A stretch of 64,000 bases of DNA from Psychrobacter sp. (GTDB lineage Bacteria; Pseudomonadota; Gammaproteobacteria; Pseudomonadales; Moraxellaceae). The position numbers and the translations under genes are program-made. Location: the NCBI RefSeq assembly GCF_030454045.1, contig NZ_JAKDJE010000007.1:1-64000 (forward strand), in the 5' to 3' direction. This document shows, one piece after another, positions 1 to 7,871 of the stretch (its first letter is position 1; every line of letters starts with the position of its first letter). The notes below the pieces were generated by a model that was not told the origin of the DNA, made no database searches, and saw only the letters and a program-made list of their open reading frames with translations.

Positions 1-99
1 TCAATTATGGCTATGTCTGATGCCAGCATACTTTTTAGAACACCACCAAAAATAAGAGTAAGCAAATTTCTTATGTGTACTTGGGTCTGAATTAGCCAT
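1..99 (-). CDS. Possible small protein (32 aa) downstream of gatB
   Basis: I do not recognise this product. Reading the minus strand, an ATG at 99-97 lies a few bases after an AAGGA-type ribosome binding site and opens a 32-codon frame that stops with TGA at bases 3-1. It begins 19 bases past the gatB stop, so it could be cotranslated with gatB. The peptide is rich in aromatic and basic residues (a YSYFWW run near residues 14-19, two His near the end) and has no obvious signal peptide or membrane segment. It could also be the first part of an older gene now broken just outside the window. The good ribosome binding site is the main support; the length makes chance quite possible. Confidence 0.3.
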   Translation of the reverse strand: MANSDPSTHKKFAYSYFWWCSKKYAGIRHSHN

Positions 100-117
100 C
101 CTTTTTCCTTAATACAA

Positions 118-1629
118 TTAACCCAACAATTCTTTTAGAATTTGGTTCACTTGCTGCGGGTTCGCACTACCGCGGCTGGCTTTCATCACTTGCCCGACCA
201 AACCGTTAAAGGCTTTTTCTTTACCACCGCGATATTCTTCGACCATGGCTTCATTTTTTGCAATGACGTCTTCGACCATGGCTTTGATAGCGCCCGTGTC
301 AGTCTCTTGCTTGAGGCCTTTGTCTTTGATGATTTTGTCTGCTGCATCATCACCAGTGCCGCCTTCACGCTCGTATAGCGCACTAAAGACTTTCTTAGCC
401 AGTTTGCCAGATAGCGTGTCATCTTTGATACGTTTTAGCATACCAGCCAACTGTTTGGCGCTGATAGTAGAGTCGACGATGTCTTTATCATCTTTGTTCA
501 GTGCGCCGAGCAAGTCGCCCATGACCCAGTTGCCAGCCATTTTGGCATCTGACTGACCGATTTCAGCCACCACATCTTCGAAGTAATCAGCAATCTGACG
601 ACTGGCCGTTAAGATACGAGCGTCATATTCTGACAGACCCAGTGCTTCTTCAAAGCGTGCACGACGAGCGACTGGTAGCTCTGGCATGGCTGCTTTGATC
701 TCATCGACCGTATGCTGCTCGATACGGACTGGCAGTAGGTCAGGATCAGGAAAGTAGCGATAGTCGTTGGCGTCTTCTTTGGTACGCATGGTGCGTGTTT
801 CATCGCGCTCTGGATCATATAGCATCGTTGCTTGTACGACTTTGCCACCATCTTCTAGGATGTCGATTTGACGCTCGATTTCACGATTGATAGCACGTTC
901 GATAAAGCGGAAAGAGTTTAGGTTTTTAAGCTCAGTACGGGTACCGAGATCAGCGCCTGGCTTGCGTACAGAGACGTTACAGTCACAGCGGAATGAGCCT
1001 TCAGCCATCACAGCGTCTGAAATACCGAGCCAAGTGACTAGCTGATGAATGGCTTTGATGTAGGCAAGCGCTTCGTGAGCAGAGCGCATGTCTGGCTCAG
1101 AGACGATTTCGATCAGCGGCGTACCCGCACGGTTCAAATCCACACCTGTCATACCATCGACGGCATCATGTACCGATTTGCCCGCATCTTCTTCTAGATG
1201 GGCGCGGGTAATACCCATACGTTTTGGATATTCGTTTTTCTCGCCTTCGTTGACCACGACATCGATATAGCCAACGCCTACGATAGGATTAGCCATCTGA
1301 GTGATTTGATAGCCTTTAGGCAAGTCAGGGTAAAAGTAGTTCTTACGATCAAACGTATTAAACAGACCCAGCTCAGCGTTGACACCGATACCAAACTTTA
1401 GGGCACGTTCGACTACGCCCGCATTTAGCACTGGCAATACGCCAGGCAGGCCCAAATCGACGATACTGGCTTGGCTGTTTGGCTCATGACCAAAGTCAGT
1501 TGGCGCACTAGAGAATATCTTACTTTCTGTATTTAGCTGGCAGTGAATCTCGATGCCGATGACCACTTCATAACCATCAACGAATAGCTCTTTACGCACG
1601 GTATTGTTATCAGTAGTTGCTGTACTCAT
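118..1629 (-). CDS. gatB: Asp-tRNA(Asn)/Glu-tRNA(Gln) amidotransferase subunit B
   Basis: GatB is the kinase/transamidase subunit of the GatCAB complex. It phosphorylates the misacylated Glu-tRNA(Gln) or Asp-tRNA(Asn) and amidates it with ammonia channelled from GatA. The 503-residue protein has the full family length: a GatB cradle domain over roughly residues 20-300, with the family signature KNYFYPDLPKGYQITQ at 96-111 and the ELKNLNSFRF segment further on, then a helical tRNA-binding tail ending near VNQILKELL. The start ATG overlaps the gatA stop by one base (TAATG), implying translational coupling. It is the last recognised gene of gatC-gatA-gatB. Nothing is missing or frameshifted. Confidence 0.98.
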   Translation of the reverse strand: MSTATTDNNTVRKELFVDGYEVVIGIEIHCQLNTESKIFSSAPTDFGHEPNSQASIVDLGLPGVLPVLNAGVVERALKFGIGVNAELGLFNTFDRKNYFYPDLPKGYQITQMANPIVGVGYIDVVVNEGEKNEYPKRMGITRAHLEEDAGKSVHDAVDGMTGVDLNRAGTPLIEIVSEPDMRSAHEALAYIKAIHQLVTWLGISDAVMAEGSFRCDCNVSVRKPGADLGTRTELKNLNSFRFIERAINREIERQIDILEDGGKVVQATMLYDPERDETRTMRTKEDANDYRYFPDPDLLPVRIEQHTVDEIKAAMPELPVARRARFEEALGLSEYDARILTASRQIADYFEDVVAEIGQSDAKMAGNWVMGDLLGALNKDDKDIVDSTISAKQLAGMLKRIKDDTLSGKLAKKVFSALYEREGGTGDDAADKIIKDKGLKQETDTGAIKAMVEDVIAKNEAMVEEYRGGKEKAFNGLVGQVMKASRGSANPQQVNQILKELLG

Positions 1630-3125
1630 TATACCGTCTCCTTTGCGATGGCTGAGTGTTGTAAATGGTGATCTGTATGCTGCTGGAACAGATGGGCAGT
1701 TGTAAGCAGTTGACTCTCTTGCCAGTGCTTACCGATCAATTGTAGGCCAATTGGGAGGCCAGCTGCGGTTAGACCTACTGGCTGACTGAGTGCAGGTAGA
1801 CCTGCCAAGTTGACCGCGATGGTATAGACATCACCTAAGTACATCGTTGCAGGATCAAGATCTTCACTAAGCTTGTAAGCCGCGGTCGGTGCCGTTGGGC
1901 TCGCGATCACATCACAGCTAGCAAAGGCTTCATCGAAGTCTTTGACGATTAGGCGGCGGATTTTTTGTGCTTTAGTATAGTAAGCATCGAAGTAGCCAGC
2001 CGATAGCGCATAAGTCCCCGTCAGGATACGGCGCTGTACTTCAGGGCCAAAGCCTTCAGAACGTGAGCGCGTGTATAGATCGATCAGATCCGTTGGGTTT
2101 TCACAGCGATAGCCAAAACGTACGCCATCGAAGCGTGATAGGTTCGATGATGCTTCGGCAGGTGCTAGCATGTAGTAAGTGGCAAGCGTGATTTCAGGGT
2201 CAGTGATGTTCACTTCTACAATTGTTGCGCCCAGCTCTTCGTATTTCTTGAGCGCGGCACGTGCTGCTTGTTCGACTTCGCTATCAAGCCCTGTGCCAAA
2301 GTATTCTTTGGCCACACCAATACGCAAACCGTCAAATGGCTTATCACCAGCCGCAGCCTCTGCATCATTGATGTCTTGTACGTAGTTAGGCATATCGTAT
2401 TTGATAGAAGTGGCATCGCGCGTATCGTGACCAATCATTGGCTGTAGCAAATAAGCACAATCTTTGGCGCTGCGTCCCATGCTACCCGCTTGGTCTAGAC
2501 TTGAGGCGTAGGCAATCATACCAAAACGTGACACACGGCCATAAGTCGGTTTGATACCCGTTAGGCCACAGAATGAAGCAGGCTGGCGAATAGAGCCGCC
2601 CGTATCACTACCAGTCGCAACAGGGACAAAACCTGCAGCAACCGCGGCAGCACTACCACCTGATGAGCCGCCAGGGACGCGCTCTAGGTTCCAAGGGTTC
2701 TGTACGGTGCCGTAGTAAGAGCTACTATTGTCTGAGCCCATGGCGAACTCATCCATATTGAGCTTACCTAAGCTAATCATGCCAGCTTTGTCGATGTTAG
2801 ATACGATAGTCGCGTCATATGGCGAGACAAAGTTATGTAGCATCTTTGAACCACAAGTGGTCAGGACACCTTGGGTGCAAAAGATGTCTTTGTGTGCCAT
2901 CGGTACGCCAAGCAGCGGACGCTGATCGCCTTGTGCGCGCATCTCGTCTGCCGCCTTTGCTTGTGCACGTGCTGTCTCAGAGGTATGCGTGATAAAACTA
3001 TTGATTTTGCCATCTAGCGCGTCGATACGCTTGATATAGTGCTCGGTTAATTCTGCGCTGCTAAATTGCTTGTCTTGCAAGCCTGCAATCAGCTGCTCGG
3101 TACTTAATAGATGAAGTTCAGACAT
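1629..3125 (-). CDS. gatA: Asp-tRNA(Asn)/Glu-tRNA(Gln) amidotransferase subunit A
   Basis: GatA is the glutaminase of GatCAB; it hydrolyses glutamine and passes ammonia to GatB. The 498-residue protein belongs to the amidase signature family. The Lys - cis-Ser - Ser catalytic triad is visible as K79 (in GVPMAHKD), S154 in the glycine/serine-rich PGGSSGGSAA motif and nucleophile S178 in GSDTGGSIRQP, the same numbering as known for the Staphylococcus aureus enzyme. It lies 97 bases downstream of gatC and overlaps gatB by one base. The spacing from gatC is wider than usual for a tight operon, but I see no terminator between them. Confidence 0.98.
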   Translation of the reverse strand: MSELHLLSTEQLIAGLQDKQFSSAELTEHYIKRIDALDGKINSFITHTSETARAQAKAADEMRAQGDQRPLLGVPMAHKDIFCTQGVLTTCGSKMLHNFVSPYDATIVSNIDKAGMISLGKLNMDEFAMGSDNSSSYYGTVQNPWNLERVPGGSSGGSAAAVAAGFVPVATGSDTGGSIRQPASFCGLTGIKPTYGRVSRFGMIAYASSLDQAGSMGRSAKDCAYLLQPMIGHDTRDATSIKYDMPNYVQDINDAEAAAGDKPFDGLRIGVAKEYFGTGLDSEVEQAARAALKKYEELGATIVEVNITDPEITLATYYMLAPAEASSNLSRFDGVRFGYRCENPTDLIDLYTRSRSEGFGPEVQRRILTGTYALSAGYFDAYYTKAQKIRRLIVKDFDEAFASCDVIASPTAPTAAYKLSEDLDPATMYLGDVYTIAVNLAGLPALSQPVGLTAAGLPIGLQLIGKHWQESQLLTTAHLFQQHTDHHLQHSAIAKETV

Positions 3126-3222
3126 AAGGTGTCGTCCGTCAAAGTGTGAATAACATAAAATAAAATGGGGTCATGAAGAGGGCGTAACGATATCAGTTAG
3201 CCAAAATATTAGTCAGCCTCGA

Positions 3223-3537
3223 TCATTCGATGACTTGTGGCACAAGATACAAGCCTTCTTCGACAGCAGGCGCGACGGACTGATTACGCTCGCGATTGAT
3301 ATCGTGTTTGGCCACGTCAGCACGCAACTCTTGGCAGGCTTCATGGATATTGGCTAATGGCTTGATGTCTGTCGTATCAACATTAGATAGCGTGTCCATC
3401 AGCTTTAATACTTTACTGATATCATCGGCATAACTATCGGCAGTGCTTTCATCGACACCCAAGCGCGCAAGGTTGGCAACTTCTAAGATTTCTTCACGGC
3501 TGACAGTGTTGTCAGACGTTGTTGGTTGCTGAGACAT
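3223..3537 (-). CDS. gatC: Asp-tRNA(Asn)/Glu-tRNA(Gln) amidotransferase subunit C
   Basis: GatC is the small belt protein that wraps around the GatA-GatB interface and stabilises the complex. At 104 residues it has the usual family length, with the typical start of two short helices (SREEILEVANLARLGVDE near residues 13-30) and the conserved region ending in a proline/valine-rich tail (LVPQVIE). A GGAGA ribosome binding site lies just upstream of the ATG. It is first in the gatC-gatA-gatB unit and is divergent from mreB across about 660 bases, an order also known in Pseudomonas and Acinetobacter. Confidence 0.95.
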   Translation of the reverse strand: MSQQPTTSDNTVSREEILEVANLARLGVDESTADSYADDISKVLKLMDTLSNVDTTDIKPLANIHEACQELRADVAKHDINRERNQSVAPAVEEGLYLVPQVIE

Positions 3538-4198
3538 AGTTTCTCCAGTTAAGGACAGTTTTTGTTAGAGTAGGTGACTACGCAAGTCAGAGCAAGTCAG
3601 AATACGTAAGCGCTAAAATAAAATAGGTTACAAAGTTGGCTTATTATAAAGCATCTGACTCAAGTTTACAGAGCATGAGGCTTGATTGGGCCACAATATC
3701 AATCAATAGGCTAGGTCAGTCACTAACTAGCATCAATCAAGAAGGTTTGATGGTATAAAAATACACTCCCATTTATAAAATTGACCCCCTAATTCATGAT
3801 TGATTTTCAATTGCTTCCCAATTAGGTTCTAAAATGCGTTACAGTATGCACCTACTACTAAGCAAAACAACTATCTGCCTGTAGAGCCTTGTTAGTTATC
3901 GAATTAAATACTGTTCCATTGAGTGGAATGATAGTCACTACTATTTCAAACTTTGTAACAACTTTTAGCGTCTCAGACAAAAATCCTTGCTTACTGATGC
4001 AAATAGCTATGTTTTTTTTGAGCTAAATCGGTATAATTTAGCTCAGTTTTTCATATCATCATTATTGCTTAGGTTTGACTGGTTGCGATGATTCACTTTC
4101 GCTCCCGTTAATGTCTAACGACGACCTGCTCAACACTGACGAGTAACACCTCAGTCAATCTCATTCGCCTCATTCGTAAGACGCTGGATATATTAGTC
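3538..4198. other. Intergenic region between gatC and mreB
   Basis: This 661-base divergent region holds no convincing ORF or RNA gene. It contains a TATAAT match on the minus strand at 3643-3648, suitably placed for gatC, but the hexamer 17 bases upstream (3666-3671) is a poor -35. A loose inverted repeat (CCTAATT/AATTAGG, about 25 bases apart) lies near 3789-3827. The mreB side carries a perfect hairpin with an embedded -10 box, listed separately. Confidence 0.6.
4020..4044 (+). promoter_or_regulatory. Inverted repeat with embedded -10 box, upstream of mreB
   Basis: Two perfect 9-base arms (GAGCTAAAT at 4020-4028 and ATTTAGCTC at 4036-4044) flank a 7-base loop. A perfect TATAAT at 4032-4037 straddles loop and right arm on the plus strand. 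A run of eight T precedes the left arm and a run of five T follows soon after the right arm. It could be the mreB promoter with an overlapping operator, or a weak terminator. No good -35 lies 16-18 bases upstream, so the promoter reading is tentative. Confidence 0.45.
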
Positions 4199-5227
4199 AT
4201 GAACCTGTTTGGATTTTTATCAAATAATATCGCTATCGACCTCGGTACTGCGAACACCCTTATTTTTATTCCTAATAAAGGCGTCGTACTTGACGAGCCT
4301 ACGGTGGTCGCATTACGAAGCAATCGTACTCAAAACCCGACTGTCGCGGCTGTCGGTATCGATGCCAAGCAAATGCTGGGTCGTACGCCTGCCAATATCA
4401 CAGCGATTCGCCCGCTCAAAGACGGCGTGATTGCTGATTTTGAAGTGACGCAAAAAATGCTAAAACACTTCATCACTAAGGTAAAAGCCAAGCGTTTTTT
4501 GGCACAGCCTAACGTGGTGGTTTGTGTGCCATGTAAGTCGACCTTGGTTGAGCGTAAGGCGATTCGCGAGGCGGTATCATCAGCGGGCGCGAGCAAAGTC
4601 TTATTACTAGAAGAGCCAATGGCTGCGGCTATCGGTGCTGGCATGCCTGTTCATGAAGCCAGTGGTTCTATGGTCGTCGATATCGGTGGTGGTACAACTG
4701 AGATTGCTGTTATCGCGCTATCTGGTTGTGTCTATGCTGAGTCTATTCGCATTGGCGGTGATATGTTTGATGAGGCGATTATTACACATGTGCGCCGTAC
4801 GCATGGTTGTGTGATTGGTGAGACGACCGCTGAGCGCATCAAAAAAGAAGTTGGCTCTGCATTGAATGAAAATAGCCAGCTAGAAGTAGAGGTTCGTGGT
4901 CGTAGCATGGCAGAAGGCGTACCAAAGACCTTTATCGTAAACTCAGAAGAAATACAAAAAGCCCTGACTGATCCACTAAGCGGTATCATCAGCGCGGTAA
5001 AAGTAGCCCTTGAGCAGACTCCACCAGAGTTGTCATCAGATATCGCAGAGCGTGGTATTGTGCTGACAGGTGGTGGGGCGTTATTGCGCGATTTAGATAA
5101 ACTGATCTCACAAGAGACAGGCTTGCCAGTGACAGTAGCAGAAGACCCTTTAACTTGTGTCAGTCGTGGTGGTGGTATCGCCCTTGATTTCATCAATAAC
5201 AAAAGCTTGAACATGATTTTTGTCTAA
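4199..5227 (+). CDS. mreB: Rod shape-determining protein MreB
   Basis: MreB is the bacterial actin that polymerises beneath the inner membrane and guides the elongation machinery for lateral cell-wall synthesis. The 342-residue protein is full length. It shows the actin-fold phosphate 1 motif IDLGTANTLIF at 13-23, the phosphate 2 motif DIGGGTTEIAVI at 161-172 and the adenosine motif LTGGGALLRDLD at 289-300. The amino-terminal MNLFGFLSNN is compatible with membrane contact. The ribosome binding site before the ATG at 4199 is weak. It is followed after 230 bases by mreC, with a strong hairpin between them. Confidence 0.98.
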   Translation: MNLFGFLSNNIAIDLGTANTLIFIPNKGVVLDEPTVVALRSNRTQNPTVAAVGIDAKQMLGRTPANITAIRPLKDGVIADFEVTQKMLKHFITKVKAKRFLAQPNVVVCVPCKSTLVERKAIREAVSSAGASKVLLLEEPMAAAIGAGMPVHEASGSMVVDIGGGTTEIAVIALSGCVYAESIRIGGDMFDEAIITHVRRTHGCVIGETTAERIKKEVGSALNENSQLEVEVRGRSMAEGVPKTFIVNSEEIQKALTDPLSGIISAVKVALEQTPPELSSDIAERGIVLTGGGALLRDLDKLISQETGLPVTVAEDPLTCVSRGGGIALDFINNKSLNMIFV

Positions 5228-5329
5228 ATAGCTTTTGCTCATGAGCATGGTCTCCTGGTTAGGATACCTATAATGCCTCATGATTTATGCATCAATCATT
5301 GATGTAGCCGATGCGATCACAATTATATA

Positions 5330-5362
5330 AATTAAAGGTAGCCGACTGCGCTGCCTTTAATT
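5330..5362 (+). other. Stem-loop between mreB and mreC
   Basis: Thirteen-base arms at 5330-5342 and 5350-5362 pair with a single G-U and enclose a 7-base loop. There is no T-run after the right arm, so it is not a standard intrinsic terminator. Its position suggests an mRNA stabiliser or processing site that sets mreB above mreCD; that is inference. Confidence 0.55.
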
Positions 5363-5457
5363 GCATTAATCCATGCTGTAACTCAATGCTACCGATAAAC
5401 ACGTATACCCTCAATAAGTGTGATTGTTCATTTTAGAATTCTTAAATTAGACGACTT

Positions 5458-6312
5458 ATGACTCCAAGTATTTTTGCGCGCCAAGCACTATCACTTCGTA
5501 AGACTGCTATCGTGTTGATAGCGGCCTTAATTCTGATGTGGTTTGATAGCAAAAATTCGGAGTGGTTCAATCCAGTGCGCAGTACCAGCCACGCCGCTAT
5601 GCAGCCTATTTATGAGCTGTCTTTATTGCCAAGCTATGCCACGCATTGGGCGAGTGGCAGCATCCAGTCAAAAGAAGCCCTACGCCGCGAAAACATGCAG
5701 CTAAAATCACAACTTATTCATGCACATGCCAAACTGCAGCAGCAAGATTATATCTTGGCACAAAATGCGCGCTTGCAAGGGATTTTATCCACCACAAAGC
5801 CTGAGCAGTTTGATTTGAATTTGGCGCAAGTCATTGGTACAGATACCAACTTGCTTAGACAGATTGTCGTACTCAACAAAGGCAAGCAAGACGGCGTGCA
5901 AGTTGGACAAACGGTCATTGATGAAAATGGTATTTTGGGGCAGATTATCAATGTTTATCCAAATACGAGCCGTTTGTTATTGATTACAGATGAGCAGCAA
6001 TCAGTGGCTGTCACCGTCAAGCGGACAGGTCAACGGGCTATTGTGACAGGTCAGGGCATCCCATCTGCACTGAGTCTAAACTATGTCTTTAAAACCTCAG
6101 ATGTCCGTGTGGGTGATGAGCTGGTGTCATCGGGATTGGGCGGGCGTATCCCAGCGGGTTACCGTGTTGGCCGTATCGCTCATATCAAAGATGAGCAGGC
6201 TGATAACTTTAGAAGCATTGAGGTCACGCCAGCTGCAAACTTTATTGACAACGCTTATGTCTTGATATTACAAGACAAAATGCTCGCTAAGAGTAAGAGC
6301 ATTAGTCAATGA
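5458..6312 (+). CDS. mreC: Rod shape-determining protein MreC
   Basis: MreC is a bitopic inner-membrane protein that links MreB filaments to the periplasmic penicillin-binding proteins of the elongasome. The 284-residue protein has a short cytoplasmic start, one membrane segment at about residues 15-29 (TAIVLIAALILMWFD), a predicted coiled coil over about 66-110 rich in Gln, Leu and Lys, and the two beta domains typical of MreC in the remainder (for example NKGKQDGVQVGQTV and SSGLGGRIPAGYRVG). The length is normal. It sits between mreB and mreD in the standard order. Confidence 0.96.
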   Translation: MTPSIFARQALSLRKTAIVLIAALILMWFDSKNSEWFNPVRSTSHAAMQPIYELSLLPSYATHWASGSIQSKEALRRENMQLKSQLIHAHAKLQQQDYILAQNARLQGILSTTKPEQFDLNLAQVIGTDTNLLRQIVVLNKGKQDGVQVGQTVIDENGILGQIINVYPNTSRLLLITDEQQSVAVTVKRTGQRAIVTGQGIPSALSLNYVFKTSDVRVGDELVSSGLGGRIPAGYRVGRIAHIKDEQADNFRSIEVTPAANFIDNAYVLILQDKMLAKSKSISQ

Positions 6313-6444
6313 GTTCTGATGTCATAACGTTTTAACCAACAATGCCAGCTGCCTTTTTTATCAAAATTTTGCCTATCGTACTATCTCATTATTACCCAAT
6401 GCATCCTATAACAGCGGTCGCTACACAATCGAAGGTAAGTACTC

Positions 6445-6930
6445 ATGTCGTATCCTGATTCTGAGAATTCAACGGCACTGTTGATTGTGGTCATTGTTCT
6501 AAGCTTTATCATTGCCTCCTCGCTTAATGTTTATCCCCTAAGTCCCAATATGGCAACACTACGGCCCATGGTTATGATTATGGTGCTGATATATTGGCTA
6601 TTGTTTCAACCGCGCTATGTCGGTATTTTTACCGCATTTACCATTGGACTTATCGCAGATCTTTTAATGGATACCCATCTGGGGCAGCAGGCTTTTGCCG
6701 CTGTTGTGGTCGCGTTGGTGATTAAAATCACAAGCATTTATGTTAAGCAATTAAACACCATCAGCGCATGGCTGATAGCCAGCCTAGGATTGGTTGTTTT
6801 TCAGTTCAATTTGTGGATACTACAGATGTTCATACAAAACATTTTTGTCGCAAAGTCCGCCTTGTCACTTATGATGAGCATCATCAGTTGGCCACTCGTG
6901 TTATTGGCATTACGCAAGTTTGCTCGTTGA
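6445..6930 (+). CDS. mreD: Rod shape-determining protein MreD
   Basis: MreD is the integral membrane partner of MreC in the elongasome. The 161-residue sequence is almost entirely hydrophobic with about five membrane segments and little else that can be motif-matched, as is usual for the family. Position after mreC and before maf, plus length, make the call. It lies 132 bases after mreC and its stop is 73 bases before the maf start. Confidence 0.92.
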   Translation: MSYPDSENSTALLIVVIVLSFIIASSLNVYPLSPNMATLRPMVMIMVLIYWLLFQPRYVGIFTAFTIGLIADLLMDTHLGQQAFAAVVVALVIKITSIYVKQLNTISAWLIASLGLVVFQFNLWILQMFIQNIFVAKSALSLMMSIISWPLVLLALRKFAR

Positions 6931-7003
6931 TGGCGAGTCTATCCCTGCCTCTAGACACTATAAACACACATATCCTATCCATGCATTAAGAAAGAGAAGA
7001 GCG

Positions 7004-7708
7004 ATGAATATCATTTTAGCATCTGGTTCACCGCGCCGCCGTGAATTATTAGCAAGAGCACAGTTGGACTTTCGGGTGTTGAGCGTAGATATTGATGAAT
7101 CTTTGCAAGACAACGAAGCGCCAAAAGACTATATCGAACGTATGGTTGCCACCAAAGCCGCTACCGCTATAGAGCAATTAAACGACGCGTTAGAACTTGA
7201 TAAAATCGTCGCAAGCGATGCCAACGAGTCAATCATCATACTGACTTCTGATACCATCGGTGTGCTACTAGATGGCAAAACGGTATTGGTCAAACCAACC
7301 GGTCGTGATCACGCTTATAGCATGTGGCAGCAGATGTCAGACAATGTCCATGAAGTGTGGACTGCCGTACAAGCAACCAAACTGCAATTATTACCCAAAG
7401 CAGCAGAGCACCATACATTAGGGTCTACCAGAGCGTTTCACCTCATCGACCAACAGCAAATCACTGAGCGTACAGAAGTAGCTTTTGTACCATTAACCAT
7501 CAAGATGATGAGTGATTACTGGGAGAGTGGAGAGCCAGCGGACAAAGCGGGCGGTTATGGCATTCAGGGCCTAGGTGCCGCCTGGGTCAGCCGCATCAAT
7601 GGCAGTTATACCAATGTTGTCGGACTACCACTCGCCCAAACATTGGCATTAATAAAAACGATGACAGAGCCCAGTGAACATATAAGTGCAGTGAAAACAG
7701 ATAGGTAA
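7004..7708 (+). CDS. maf: Maf-like nucleoside triphosphate pyrophosphatase (YhdE type)
   Basis: Maf proteins hydrolyse non-canonical or excess nucleoside triphosphates to monophosphates; the YhdE branch prefers dTTP and UTP. The 234-residue protein starts with the family signature LASGSPRRRELL (residues 5-16), has the catalytic Asp in TSDTIG (D83), the LVKPTG motif at 95-100, and the YhdE-like tail ESGEPADKAGGYGIQGLGA. The frame is open further upstream into mreD, but the ATG at 7004 matches the family amino terminus and follows an AGAGAAGAG ribosome binding site. A stretch of about 15 extra residues near 57-76 lengthens it compared with E. coli YhdE. The mreBCD-maf-rng order is the same as in E. 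coli. Confidence 0.95.
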   Translation: MNIILASGSPRRRELLARAQLDFRVLSVDIDESLQDNEAPKDYIERMVATKAATAIEQLNDALELDKIVASDANESIIILTSDTIGVLLDGKTVLVKPTGRDHAYSMWQQMSDNVHEVWTAVQATKLQLLPKAAEHHTLGSTRAFHLIDQQQITERTEVAFVPLTIKMMSDYWESGEPADKAGGYGIQGLGAAWVSRINGSYTNVVGLPLAQTLALIKTMTEPSEHISAVKTDR

Positions 7709-7871
7709 TGTGACTATTTGGCATGATGCAAGAACAGTCACTTGATGACAGTTAGAGATGCACATAATGACACGGTAGGGCAATGGGCAAGAGCAAGGCG
7801 CATTTGTTACACTATAAAACCAATAGACGATGAACGTCTGACAAGAAAGCTAAGAGATAAGAGAAAAAACT

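Noticed and set aside
6920..7003. 28-residue upstream extension of Maf overlapping mreD
   Set aside because: The LASGSPRR signature must lie near the start; ATG 7004 fits family and has a ribosome binding site.
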